A stretch of 34,936 nucleotides of DNA, taken from contig JAFGJR010000180.1 of NCBI GenBank assembly GCA_016928975.1, positions 1 to 34,936 on the forward strand. The letters run 5' to 3'. Position 1 is the first letter of the stretch; each line of letters opens with the position of its first letter. A program made the position numbers and the translations under genes. Positions 18,502 through 26,899 of this stretch are shown piece after piece. The notes below the pieces were generated by a model, which saw nothing but the letters and a program-made list of their open reading frames with translations, had not been told where the DNA came from and searched no databases. This stretch comes from Sedimentisphaerales bacterium. GTDB lineage: Bacteria > Planctomycetota > Phycisphaerae > Sedimentisphaerales > SG8-4.

Positions 18502-18689
18502 TCCATCCTCGCCATCGTTCCACCGAGGTCGTTGAGCCGGACGCAGAGCAGGGAATCGGCGGGGATGAGCGTCATGGGGTCCGTGGACGCAGGTTCCGTG
18601 CCCGCCGTGGCGCACCTGCCGATCGCACAGAACAGGGACATGGAAATCCACAAAGCGAGCGTGAGTCGTACGCAACTGCGTCGTAACAT
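18441..18689 (-). pseudogene. Truncated N-terminal remnant of a secreted protein
   Basis: ATG 18689 has an excellent ribosome site (AAGGAGG, six bases) and a signal peptide (MLRRSCVRLTLALWISMSLF). It is followed by IPADSLLCVRLNDLGGTMAR and MDQFLTG, which resembles the start of DUF3352-type planctomycete proteins of several hundred residues. After about 68 residues the frame enters the antisense of the MBL gene and stops at 18441, so only 82 codons remain. I read it as a gene cut off by a rearrangement, although it still has intact translation signals. Confidence 0.6.
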
Positions 18690-18723
18690 GTGCAACCTCC
18701 TTGGATCTGCGAATTCCAATATG

Positions 18724-18876
18724 CTATGTGCCACGGGAATCGTCAATCCGTCTCTCGAACGCCTGTCGCCTCTTGTACGTGCCCATGATCTGTCCCTGCG
18801 AGAGAGCGCGCCCCTCCAGCGCCCTGAGCGGATCGTCCTTGCTCTTGCCCGGCGGGTTGGGGATTTTCCCGATACC
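18724..18876 (-). pseudogene. 50-codon coding remnant in frame after the nitroreductase stop
   Basis: Directly after the nitroreductase TGA, and in the same frame, 50 codons run to a TAG at 18724-18726. They have strong G/C bias at third positions and read KDDPLRALEGRALSQGQ and MGTYKRRQAFERRIDD, which looks like real protein. There is no start codon before Met31. The likeliest reading is the 3' end of a lost gene. TGA readthrough is possible but unsupported. Confidence 0.45.
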
Positions 18877-19446
18877 TCAATCCAGAATGACTTCTCTGAG
18901 CGAGCGCTTGGGCACGTGGTGGACCGCATCGCGATCGCGCCAGTACTTGATGTCGCCGCCGGGATCGATCTCGTCGATGACCACCTGCTCTCGCGGCTTG
19001 CCCAGAGCGATGACGAGCAGGATTTCGTACTGCGACGAGATCGCCAGCGTTTCACGAAGCTCTTCTCGCTTGATCAGGCCGATCATGCATCCGGCCAGCC
19101 CTTTCTCGCGAGCGCCCAGAAGGATGCTCTGTGCGGCGATGCCGTGATCGCAGCCGAAGCTCTTGCTGATCCGGGTATCGCCGAGAATGATGATATAGGC
19201 GGCGGGCCGCTCCCCCGGTGACGGTCCCGGCCACTCCTTCAGGTACCCCGCCCAGGCCAGATGCGGGAAGATCCCGGTATTCTCCTGCGGCTCACGCGAG
19301 AGAACGTATTTTAGCGGCTGCAAGTTCGCCGCCGACGCGGAAAGCCTGGCCAGATCGACCAGCTCTTCAAGCGTCCGGCGCTCAACGGGCACGTCCTCGT
19401 GAAATCGCCGGCAACTTCGATTGCTCATAATCAGGTCTCGTATCAT
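18877..19446 (-). CDS. Nitroreductase family flavoprotein
   Basis: The 189-residue product starts at ATG 19446, preceded by GGGAGGG. The N-terminal NRSCRRFHEDVPV segment is the FMN-phosphate-binding Arg region of nitroreductases. It is followed by the LVDLARLSASAANLQP helix and a later HGIAAQSILLGAREKGLAGCMIG helix that packs on the flavin. The C-terminus, HVPKRSLREVILD, is a normal family ending, so the TGA is probably a genuine stop. The protein should bind FMN and use NAD(P)H to reduce an unknown substrate in the cytoplasm. It lies 20 bases downstream of the GH116-like gene and may be co-transcribed with it. In-frame coding sequence continues beyond the stop (18724-18876). Confidence 0.87.
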   Translation of the reverse strand: MIRDLIMSNRSCRRFHEDVPVERRTLEELVDLARLSASAANLQPLKYVLSREPQENTGIFPHLAWAGYLKEWPGPSPGERPAAYIIILGDTRISKSFGCDHGIAAQSILLGAREKGLAGCMIGLIKREELRETLAISSQYEILLVIALGKPREQVVIDEIDPGGDIKYWRDRDAVHHVPKRSLREVILD

Positions 19447-19466
19447 GTGAATTCCCTCCCTGAAGG

Positions 19467-22400
19467 TCAGCCTTTTCGTCGGATTTCGACCTGCAACGTG
19501 CGGCCGGTCGGGATCTCCACGCGGTCGGTCAGCTCGATATCCACGTGAGCAGTGCCCAACTGAGTGTGATGATTGAGGACCTTACCGTCAAGGCGGACTG
19601 CCGTATGCACGGCCTTCCACTCCCTGGGCATGTGGAAGGCCAGCGTCTTCAGCTTCAACTGACCCTGTCGCAGCTCGATCTGCTCGCGCTGGACGTCCGT
19701 CTGGCGTGTCTGGGCGAAAGAGCCCCATCCCTCAGCGGTGCTGAATGCGGCCCGGAAGTCCTCCGGGGTCGTGCGCGGCGCGAAGCCGATGTGTCCCTTC
19801 GGGCCGTGATACTCGAAGCCGGACAGGGCGGTGTAGACGCCCCAACTGGCCATCGCACGGGCGTAGTGGTCGCCGCACTCGATTTCGTTGAATGGATTGT
19901 GTTTCGCCGGGTGGTAACGGTCCTGGACGCCACGGCAAATGGCCAGGGCCTCCGTGACCATGTTCTCCCAGACCATGTGGCCGGCCACCTGGTACTCGAT
20001 ACCGGTCCAGACTTCTTCCCGATATCGCACGCCCTCTTTCATGTACTCGCTCTTGGGCCAGGTGCAGGTGAAGAGTCCCGCCTCGCCTGGCAGCGCGAAC
20101 CAGCGCTCCGGCGGGTGCGCCTCATTATGCGGCCCGATATCCGGAGCCCAGTCATACTTCCAGACTGCGTGCAAGGCCTGATCGACGTTCGCCCGCGGAT
20201 AGAGGTATCCGAGCCCGAGTTGGTGGGCCCAACCCTGGCCGAAGAGCTGGTCGGCCAGACAGCCCTTGTCGTACTGGTCTTTCGGGTGCTTCGTCAGGTC
20301 GACGATCTCGATGAAATACTCACCGTCCCAGAGGCGCTCGACGCTCAGCCTGCTGCCGCTCTCGAAAATCTTGCGGCATCGCCGGGCAAACTCGTTGTCC
20401 CCCATCTCCCTGGCCATCTCCTCCCCGGCGCGAAGGGCAGCCAGGTACAGGGACCCGACGAAGGTGTTCGGTCCCTCGAAGTTGATGTCGTAGGTGTTGT
20501 GCTGGCTGTTCTCGATGAGGCCGTCGTCATTGCCATCCTGCTTGATCGAGAATTCCAGGGCCTTCTTGATTCGCGGCCAGTTGCGCCGCAGGAACGAATC
20601 ATCGGGCGAGCACGAGTGCTCACGGTAAGATTTCAGGACCGTGCCGCACTGACCGTCTGCCGCGTAGGCACGGTTGCTGCGGAAGCCGACGAGGCCGCTG
20701 TTCTGGTCGAACCCCTCGCCGAAGTCCTGCATCTCGCGGGCGCTTCGCTCCAGCTCGGGGAACAGCCTGGCCGGTGCGTGGGCGTAGTTCCACACGTGGG
20801 TGCAGGTCCCCTCGCAGCAGCCGACGCCTTCCCACGCCCAGAATCGGCCGCTCTGCCACCACTGGCACGTCCCGGTCGCCAGATTGCTGACCGTCGAGTG
20901 CAGCCTGAACAGCAGCCAGCGGGGCAGCGTGCTGTCCTCGTAAAACGTCTGGTGCCATTTCCTCGTGTCGCCGGCCAGCCGGTCGTGATTGTCGAGGACG
21001 TAGTGAGCGACGTCGACGGCACTCTTGAAGCGGTTCGCGTACTCATGGCCGCCCTGCGGATGATTCGGGAAGAACCACGCCAGGACAAAGGGGAACGTGT
21101 GTTCGTCGCCCGGAGCCAGTTCCACCCGCTTGGGGATGGCCACCATGCTCCGTTTCTCCGTGGCGGGATACGTCATTTCTCTGGTCACATAGAGGTCCTT
21201 GGCCCAGGCGTAATCGAACTGATGGATAGTGGCTGGCGGCTCCTGGTCCATGTCGGCCTGACCGGGGAAGGCCAGGACGAGCGAGCCATTGTCGGGCAGC
21301 TTGTCGAAGGGTCCCAGGTCCGCCACGTAGGGTTCGTCCGCCAGTTCGATCTGGTCGATGTTGATATGTCCCCAGCCGCCGGAATTGCGATCGACGATTT
21401 GGATCGTCGCGGTCTTGCCCTGCAGGTCTTCGACGTTCCAGAAGGACCACTCAAGCTTCTCGTTGTCTTTGCCGGCGGCGGTCCGCACAGCCTTGCCGTC
21501 GACGAGCAGGTTGATGCAGGTCTGGCCCGCGTGGCTGCCACCGCCGACGAGGAAATTGATGTACTTGCGGGAGATCTCGAAGGCGGGGGAGGTAAGGGTT
21601 CCGTGCGGCCGGTCGCCGCCCAGAAAGGTGTTCACCAGTCCCGCGCCGAGAAAAGCGCTGACCCGCTGCTGGCCGGCGAGGGTGCCGTGGGGGGGGGCCT
21701 TGCCGAATGCCTCGCCGGTGACTTTCCAATCGCCGTAGTCCTTGCCTTCGAAGTCGTTCAGCACGATCTTGGGCCGCGGGGCTGCGGCCTGTTTCTTGGG
21801 CGTTTCCTGGGCCGTGTGAACGATCAGCGTGCGGCCTCTGCCGTCCAGCATTGCGCTGTGCCGTGTGGCATGGACTGCTTTGGCGGAATCGAAAAGGACT
21901 GCGTTCTGGAGCCAGCCGGAGACGCGCGCCTCCACTGCCTGGTTGGATGTGTTCTTGAGCGTGATGTGAAAGATCGTCGCCGGCAGGGCCGAGTCCTTGG
22001 CATTCAACGGAATGAAAGGCGAGAACGCTTCCAGCGTCACCTGGATCGGAGAGTCGTCCGCTGTGTAACGAACCACGCCGATGGGGTACTCGCCCGAAAA
22101 TTCGACCCGCCAGAAATTCTGATTCAGAGGCCGTAGAACAGACTCATCTCCGAGTTGGGTCGAGACGACAAAGCCCGAATCGACGGGCGAGTCGGGCCGG
22201 TAGGTGCGGTAGTTGTCCCGGCCGTAGCCGCTGAAGATGTGCTTGTTGAAGATGTGCCAGAGCCCGAGCGTGCCGTCGCCGCGCAAGTAGAGTTGCCCCG
22301 TCGCGATGCCGCCGACCGGCATGCCGATGGTCTCCAGGTCCTCGCCCTTGTAGACCGCCCGCTCGCCTCGCTCACAGAGCCCCCGGATGAAATCCTGCGA

Positions 22401-22502
22401 CAGATTCTTCTGGGCCGGAACCAGGTGCTTGTCCTGCGCGAGCGCGCCGGCACCGGCCCACAGCAGTAGCGTACACGCCAATATCGCTTGATTTCTCGCC
22501 AT
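19467..22502 (-). CDS. GH116-like glucosidase with an inserted beta-sandwich module
   Basis: The 1011-residue exported protein starts at ATG 22502 (GGGGA nearby) with signal MARNQAILACTLLLWAGAGALAQ. The N-terminal GH116 beta domain begins near residue 40 with GMPVGGIATGQLYLRGDG. The catalytic alpha/alpha barrel (DUF608-like, about 480-910) contains CEGTCTHVWNYA (Glu near 564, probable nucleophile) and NTYDINFEGPNTF (Asp near 671, probable acid/base), by analogy with GBA2/TxGH116. Residues about 236-391 form an extra module (NDFEGKDYGDWKVTGEAFG through GGWGHINIDQIELAD), like that found with GH32 levanases. It lies inside the N-terminal beta domain. The gene follows an alpha/alpha-barrel gene by 11 bases. 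Beta-glucosidase or xylosidase activity is inferred. Confidence 0.87.
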   Translation of the reverse strand: MARNQAILACTLLLWAGAGALAQDKHLVPAQKNLSQDFIRGLCERGERAVYKGEDLETIGMPVGGIATGQLYLRGDGTLGLWHIFNKHIFSGYGRDNYRTYRPDSPVDSGFVVSTQLGDESVLRPLNQNFWRVEFSGEYPIGVVRYTADDSPIQVTLEAFSPFIPLNAKDSALPATIFHITLKNTSNQAVEARVSGWLQNAVLFDSAKAVHATRHSAMLDGRGRTLIVHTAQETPKKQAAAPRPKIVLNDFEGKDYGDWKVTGEAFGKAPPHGTLAGQQRVSAFLGAGLVNTFLGGDRPHGTLTSPAFEISRKYINFLVGGGSHAGQTCINLLVDGKAVRTAAGKDNEKLEWSFWNVEDLQGKTATIQIVDRNSGGWGHINIDQIELADEPYVADLGPFDKLPDNGSLVLAFPGQADMDQEPPATIHQFDYAWAKDLYVTREMTYPATEKRSMVAIPKRVELAPGDEHTFPFVLAWFFPNHPQGGHEYANRFKSAVDVAHYVLDNHDRLAGDTRKWHQTFYEDSTLPRWLLFRLHSTVSNLATGTCQWWQSGRFWAWEGVGCCEGTCTHVWNYAHAPARLFPELERSAREMQDFGEGFDQNSGLVGFRSNRAYAADGQCGTVLKSYREHSCSPDDSFLRRNWPRIKKALEFSIKQDGNDDGLIENSQHNTYDINFEGPNTFVGSLYLAALRAGEEMAREMGDNEFARRCRKIFESGSRLSVERLWDGEYFIEIVDLTKHPKDQYDKGCLADQLFGQGWAHQLGLGYLYPRANVDQALHAVWKYDWAPDIGPHNEAHPPERWFALPGEAGLFTCTWPKSEYMKEGVRYREEVWTGIEYQVAGHMVWENMVTEALAICRGVQDRYHPAKHNPFNEIECGDHYARAMASWGVYTALSGFEYHGPKGHIGFAPRTTPEDFRAAFSTAEGWGSFAQTRQTDVQREQIELRQGQLKLKTLAFHMPREWKAVHTAVRLDGKVLNHHTQLGTAHVDIELTDRVEIPTGRTLQVEIRRKG

Positions 22503-22513
22503 GTATTCCCCTT

Positions 22514-23719
22514 TCAATCCACAATCCGCAATCGAATGGCCAGCAGCGTCGGCTCCACGATGTGCAGATTGTTCAGCAGCGGCTCGGTGTACTTGATGTC
22601 GCCGTACTCGGCGCCGTCGAAGTGGTGCTGCTTGCCGACGTGGTTGTTCCAGTCCACGCCCTCCGTGAGAAAGCCGGTGTCCCGCTGATGGTGCCTGGCG
22701 ATGGCTCGCAGAATGGTCAGGCCATCGTTCTTGTATTGGTCGTTGCGGGTGTCCTGCCAGGCCTCGAAGTACGCCAGCGCCGCCTCGGCGTTCTCCCACA
22801 TGTACGAGGTGTCCCAGCTTCTCTCCATGTAGAGCAGGCCCTTCGTCTGCACGCCATTGCGGTCCTGGGCCATCTTGAACTGGTCGAGGCCGGCGAGGCA
22901 CTTGTCGAAGGCGAACGCCCGGATGGTCGGGTCGTTCAGGAGCTTCGCCACCTCGCGCAGCGTACGGAACGCCACGGAGTAAGCGACGTTCTCATGCTCG
23001 TCGTACGTGTCGTGATTGATGCTTCCAAAGAGACCGCCACTGTCCATGAAGACCTTCACCTTGCGGCGGATATCGTCTTTGTAGTCAGCCAGTCCCCGTT
23101 CCGTGAGGGCCGTGTTGAGCTGAATGATGAACAACCCGTCGGCGCTCTTCTGGAAGAGGATGTCGCCGTCCCCATAGGCGTTTTGCGGAAAGTGCTCGCC
23201 GGAAGGCTTGCAGCGGCGCGGATACCAGCCATTCGAGGTCGGCCTGACGTTCCTGTGAATGCAGTCGGCGGTCTTGACGGCGATGTCGCGCGTCGCACTC
23301 TTACGCGGCTCATCAAGCACGTCACTGAACAGCAGGAGCTGGTAGGCGATCTTGGCCATCGAGCCGGGACAGAACCAGTTGCTCTTGTGCTGGTAGTTCA
23401 GACAGTACTGATTCGTGGTGGTCTCGCGGTAGCCGGTGATGAATCCCGTGTCGTAGTCGATGAAGCCGTCCTTGAGCACGTGGTCGAGAAGGGACAACAC
23501 TTTCTGCTCCAAGGCGACATCCTTATTGTGCCGGGCGAAGTGGAACAGCTCGTACGCGCCGCCGACCGCGTTGGCGGCCCAGCCGGGGCCTTCGAGGTGG
23601 CCGAAGTCGTGCCAGCCCATGATGTTGCCATCTTTGTCGACGAAGCTGGACTTGGAGCACACATGGCCGTTGTACTCGGCCATCGTGCGCTCCATCGTGA
23701 ACCGGACGGAGTCCTTCAT
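22514..23719 (-). CDS. Alpha/alpha-barrel protein, possibly the second half of a frameshift fusion
   Basis: ATG 23719 gives 401 residues and overlaps the DUF2961 stop in an ATGA. There is no ribosome site, and the coding-like sequence continues upstream of the ATG in the same frame (YLPQDPDYTIVDS) back to a T7 run at 23758-23764. The protein is rich in paired helices with aromatic, Asp and His motifs, such as GWHDFGHLEGPGWAANAVGG, HDTYDEHENVAYSV and TEGVDWNNHVGK. This suggests a six-hairpin glycosidase-like toroid of unknown substrate. It has no signal peptide of its own, which fits fusion to, or coupling with, the exported DUF2961 protein. GH116 follows 11 bases later. Domain identity is by fold resemblance only. 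Confidence 0.65.
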   Translation of the reverse strand: MKDSVRFTMERTMAEYNGHVCSKSSFVDKDGNIMGWHDFGHLEGPGWAANAVGGAYELFHFARHNKDVALEQKVLSLLDHVLKDGFIDYDTGFITGYRETTTNQYCLNYQHKSNWFCPGSMAKIAYQLLLFSDVLDEPRKSATRDIAVKTADCIHRNVRPTSNGWYPRRCKPSGEHFPQNAYGDGDILFQKSADGLFIIQLNTALTERGLADYKDDIRRKVKVFMDSGGLFGSINHDTYDEHENVAYSVAFRTLREVAKLLNDPTIRAFAFDKCLAGLDQFKMAQDRNGVQTKGLLYMERSWDTSYMWENAEAALAYFEAWQDTRNDQYKNDGLTILRAIARHHQRDTGFLTEGVDWNNHVGKQHHFDGAEYGDIKYTEPLLNNLHIVEPTLLAIRLRIVD

Positions 23720-25818
23720 CGAGTCGACGATGGTGTAGTCAGGGTCTTGGGGAAGGTAAAAAAACCGGAGACTGTCACCTCCTCCACCTTGACGTAGTCG
23801 AGGCCGAACATGTAGCTCTTGACGGCTTTCTGGTTGGCTCCGACGATCTCGACCTTCAACACGTGCTCGCCCTTGCTCAGCTCGTGCGTGCCCATGTCGA
23901 GAGCGCCGGTGGCGATGACGCCGTTGTTGTACAGGTCGATGGGCTGGCCGAGCTTCTTGCCGTCGAGGGAAAGCTGCACGATGCCATAATCGACGGCCTT
24001 GGTGAGCTGCATCTTTAGCCGATACGTCCCGGCCTTCTCCACCGGGACGGCCAGAGTGAGCGTGTTGCCCGGCTTGGCGTTGATCCACCACAGGTGCGAC
24101 TCGCCGCTCCAGTCAGTGCCGAAGCCGGACATGTCTTGCGGCGCGGGGTCGCCGCCGGTCTTGGCCAGGATCTTCAGCTCCTCGCCTTCGATCGCCCCTT
24201 TGACCTTCATTACCTGGATGGGGCCCCAGTACCCCGTTCGCTGATCGAGCGGCACAGGCGGATAAGCATCAGTCTGTCCGGCGGCCTGGTACCAGTACAC
24301 CGTCGAAGCATACAGCGTGGGCTTGGTGTTCGGGTAGTACTTCTCGATGGACGCTTCAAAGGACCGCTGGAACGGGATGTTGTCCGTGATGTGCCAGCGG
24401 TTGACGCTGACGTGGCCGCGATTGTTGTTGCTGATCGTCTGATTGTGGTAGCAGTTGGCGAAGAGCGTGGGATTGCACCAGGCGTAGCCGAAGTAGTCCT
24501 CCGAGCCGGTGCCGATCGTGGAGGGGAACTTCTCGCCGTCGACGAAGAACTTCTCGTCGCCCTCGCCCCACCAGCCGCCGCGCGGATTCCAGACGTGGAG
24601 CATCACGCCGCAGAAGCGCCCCCGGCCCTGCGTCTTGAGCATCATCCAGTCGATCTTCGCCCGCTCCGGGTCCTGGGGCAGGAAGGCGTCCCGATGCCAC
24701 GTCGCGTGGAACCGCCCGAGTTGCTCGATGGGCTTTCGCAAGGGCTCGAAGGTCCCGCTCAGGTCCAGGGTCCGCGCCTTCGTCCCTTCGTTGATGAACT
24801 CGAAGGTCGCCCGCGTGGCAAAGGGCATGTACCAGTTGCAGTAGTAGCCTTCGTCGGTCATGCCGAGCGGGAACGAGCGGTACAGGTTCGCACCGGGGGC
24901 GGTGCCGAAGAAGTCGCCGAGCGGCGCCCATACGGCGGGCTTGGTCTCATCGTCCCACGTCACTTGCAGCACGATCTCGCGCAGCGCCTGGATCTCGTCG
25001 TCACGGTCGTCGAAATCGCCGCGCACGGTGAAACCCGTGAGCGCCTGCGGCCCATACATCGTCGCCGAGAACCGGTCGCCCGGCTCAATCGTCACCGTTC
25101 CTTCTTCGATGGTCGCTTGCGGCGACGTTCCGGCCGGAGCGGGACCACCCTTGCTCAGGATGGTGTCGGCCTCGTCGAGGGCCGCATTCTCCTCGGCGGA
25201 CAACTGCCGTTTGAATGTCGGCACTTGGGTGCCTTTGGGATACGTCGTATAGACGAACTGGAAGTAGGCGCCCCACCCTTTGTCGGCCGTGATCTTGCAC
25301 GACTTCTGGTAGGGGATGGGCGTGTAGTTGTTCCAGCCCATCGCCACAGTGTGCACGAGGGCCGACCTTGTGAACGGCTCGTTCTTGCCGTCGAAGTAGC
25401 CTTTGAACGGCAGATCTACTGTCGGCTCCTTCTCGCCGTCGAGGTAGATGCGCACGTGACCCTGCTCGGGCCTGGCCGACCAGATGCGCCAGATGCATCC
25501 GGGCCCTTCCATCTCCGCGAACACGAACTGGTCGCCCTCCTTGCGAATGAAGCCGTCGCCGTCCCCGTTGGCATCCCAGCCGATGTACTTGCCGGAGGCC
25601 TCATCATACCGGCTGTCACGATCATAGCTGGACCACTGGGCGCACTTCTCGCCCGGCGCGGGCAACGTCGCCAGACGCTCCAGGTCGGTCAGCCGGCGGA
25701 TCAGATCGACATACGTGTACGTGCTTGTTGGCTGCTGGCTACTGGCTCCTTCTGCCAGGCAACCAACAACCAACAACGAGCAACCCAGAAACAGAGCGAC
25801 TCTCGCGGCATCCTTCAT
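23716..25818 (-). CDS. DUF2961 family secreted glycan-active lipoprotein
   Basis: The 700-residue product starts at ATG 25818, with AAGGAGG six bases upstream. Its signal ends in LLVVGC, a probable lipobox. The core (about 35-380) is the DUF2961 jelly-roll: EKCAQWSSYDR, EMEGPGCIWRIWSA, DLPFKGYFDG, PIPYQKSCKI and TIGTGSEDYFGYAW, with acidic and His residues that could form an active site. DUF2961 proteins are linked to GH172-type difructose or arabinofuranose enzymes. The C-terminal 100 or so residues are a carbohydrate-module-like sandwich ending LDYVKVEEV. After residue 687 the sequence (TFPKTLTTPSSTR) loses coding character, consistent with the frame change at 23758. The signal region also contains a repeat-like inverted segment (25723-25786). 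Confidence 0.86.
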   Translation of the reverse strand: MKDAARVALFLGCSLLVVGCLAEGASSQQPTSTYTYVDLIRRLTDLERLATLPAPGEKCAQWSSYDRDSRYDEASGKYIGWDANGDGDGFIRKEGDQFVFAEMEGPGCIWRIWSARPEQGHVRIYLDGEKEPTVDLPFKGYFDGKNEPFTRSALVHTVAMGWNNYTPIPYQKSCKITADKGWGAYFQFVYTTYPKGTQVPTFKRQLSAEENAALDEADTILSKGGPAPAGTSPQATIEEGTVTIEPGDRFSATMYGPQALTGFTVRGDFDDRDDEIQALREIVLQVTWDDETKPAVWAPLGDFFGTAPGANLYRSFPLGMTDEGYYCNWYMPFATRATFEFINEGTKARTLDLSGTFEPLRKPIEQLGRFHATWHRDAFLPQDPERAKIDWMMLKTQGRGRFCGVMLHVWNPRGGWWGEGDEKFFVDGEKFPSTIGTGSEDYFGYAWCNPTLFANCYHNQTISNNNRGHVSVNRWHITDNIPFQRSFEASIEKYYPNTKPTLYASTVYWYQAAGQTDAYPPVPLDQRTGYWGPIQVMKVKGAIEGEELKILAKTGGDPAPQDMSGFGTDWSGESHLWWINAKPGNTLTLAVPVEKAGTYRLKMQLTKAVDYGIVQLSLDGKKLGQPIDLYNNGVIATGALDMGTHELSKGEHVLKVEIVGANQKAVKSYMFGLDYVKVEEVTVSGFFTFPKTLTTPSSTR
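23758..23764 (-). promoter_or_regulatory. Candidate -1 frameshift heptamer T_TTT_TTT
   Basis: On the minus strand the DUF2961 frame reads GGT TTT TTT ACC. This places the seven T residues exactly in X_XXY_YYZ phase. A -1 slip continues as TAC CTT CCC CAA in the downstream frame and yields a 1101-residue fusion (687 + 414). No strong downstream pseudoknot is visible. A missing base in the homopolymer would give the same signature. Confidence 0.5.
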
Positions 25819-25853
25819 CTTCGGCCTCCTTGTGCGAATGGTGAATGGTAAGT

Positions 25854-26771
25854 CTACGGCGTGGGGTACTTCACGGAGCAGCCGTAGGATTGCGTCTTCG
25901 GCGTGCTCACCGCCTGGTCTGAGATCAGTTCCGCCAGGGCCTTGTCCACGTAGTTGACCTTGTCACCGCCGCCGATCGTCTGGCCATTCGGGGCGTTGTC
26001 GATCGCGCCGTCATAGACGACCTCGCCGGCCGTGCTGATGATGAACATGTGGGGCGTCGTGATCGCCCCGTACAGACGTCCCACCGTGCCGGCCCGGTCG
26101 TCGAGGATCGGGTACGGCAGCTTGTGCTTGGCGGCGAAGGCCCGGTTCGCCTCGACGGTGGTCTGGCTCGTGCCGTTGATGGCCAGCCAGACGACGCCCT
26201 TATCCTTGTACTTGTTCGCCAGGTCGATCATCGTGCTGGCCTTGTCGTAGTGGTACTGCACGAAGGGACAATCCATGTTGAACCATTCGAGAACGACGAT
26301 CTTGCCCTTGTAGTCCGCCAGCTTGACGGTCTTGCCGTCGAAGCTGCTCAGCGAGAAGTCGGCCGCCCGCCGGCCCTGGGGCGCAGGTGGTTCCACGTTG
26401 CCGGCGCGGTCCCTCAAGGCTGTCTGCGTCCGCTGCAATTGCCGCTCCAGCAGTTGCACCTTCTCCCGGAAGTCCTGCTGCTGGCGGCTGATGAGCTTGT
26501 CGATCTGCCCGACCGTCTCGGTGGCCTTCTCCCTGTCGGCCGTCGCACGCAGCACGCGCAGGTCCGCTATCAGGTCCTGGTGAGCGGTCCTCAGATCGCT
26601 GATCTGCTTCTGGAGCCTCTGGATGATCTGTCCTTGTTCGGCGCCCCGGCGATCGACAGCGGGCCTGGGCGCGCGCTCCCGCCGGGCGGGTCTCGATGTA
26701 TCGGTCGGCTGCCCAAGGGCCGTCGAGGCCATCGCCGCAGCCAGCAGCAGGGGAATGGAAATCCGTTTCAT
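25854..26771 (-). CDS. Exported redoxin (AhpC/TSA-like) with an N-terminal coiled coil
   Basis: The 305-residue product starts at ATG 26771, with GGAG eight bases upstream, and has signal MKRISIPLLLAAAMASTALG. Residues about 50-125 are a charged coiled coil with many heptads (QIIQRLQKQISDLR). The C-terminal half is a thioredoxin/peroxiredoxin fold starting ADFSLSSFDGKTVKLADYKG. The reactive segment WFNMDCPFVQYHY has one Cys where thioredoxins have CxxC, and a second Cys lies near the end (YGCSVKY), possibly as resolving Cys. It probably reduces peroxides or disulfides outside the cytoplasm. The gene lies between trpA (128 bases upstream) and DUF2961 (35 bases downstream). The coiled coil suggests oligomerisation. 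Confidence 0.84.
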   Translation of the reverse strand: MKRISIPLLLAAAMASTALGQPTDTSRPARRERAPRPAVDRRGAEQGQIIQRLQKQISDLRTAHQDLIADLRVLRATADREKATETVGQIDKLISRQQQDFREKVQLLERQLQRTQTALRDRAGNVEPPAPQGRRAADFSLSSFDGKTVKLADYKGKIVVLEWFNMDCPFVQYHYDKASTMIDLANKYKDKGVVWLAINGTSQTTVEANRAFAAKHKLPYPILDDRAGTVGRLYGAITTPHMFIISTAGEVVYDGAIDNAPNGQTIGGGDKVNYVDKALAELISDQAVSTPKTQSYGCSVKYPTP

Positions 26772-26899
26772 GATCCATACTCCTAAATGAAATACTCGTG
26801 CTGCATGGCGCATCATGCGCACCACGTGGCGCACGCCGGGCCATGCCGCATCCACTGTATCACGTCGTCTCCAAAGTGCAACCGCGACCTTGCCCGGAT

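Noticed and set aside
18877..18879. Nitroreductase TGA as a selenocysteine codon
   Set aside because: The protein already ends with a normal family C-terminus, and no SECIS-like hairpin was recognised after the TGA. Gene decay explains the downstream coding better.
23720..24091. N-terminal extension of the alpha/alpha-barrel ORF upstream of the T7 run
   Set aside because: This part is the out-of-frame shadow of the DUF2961 C-terminal domain; coding character in that frame begins only at the T7 run.
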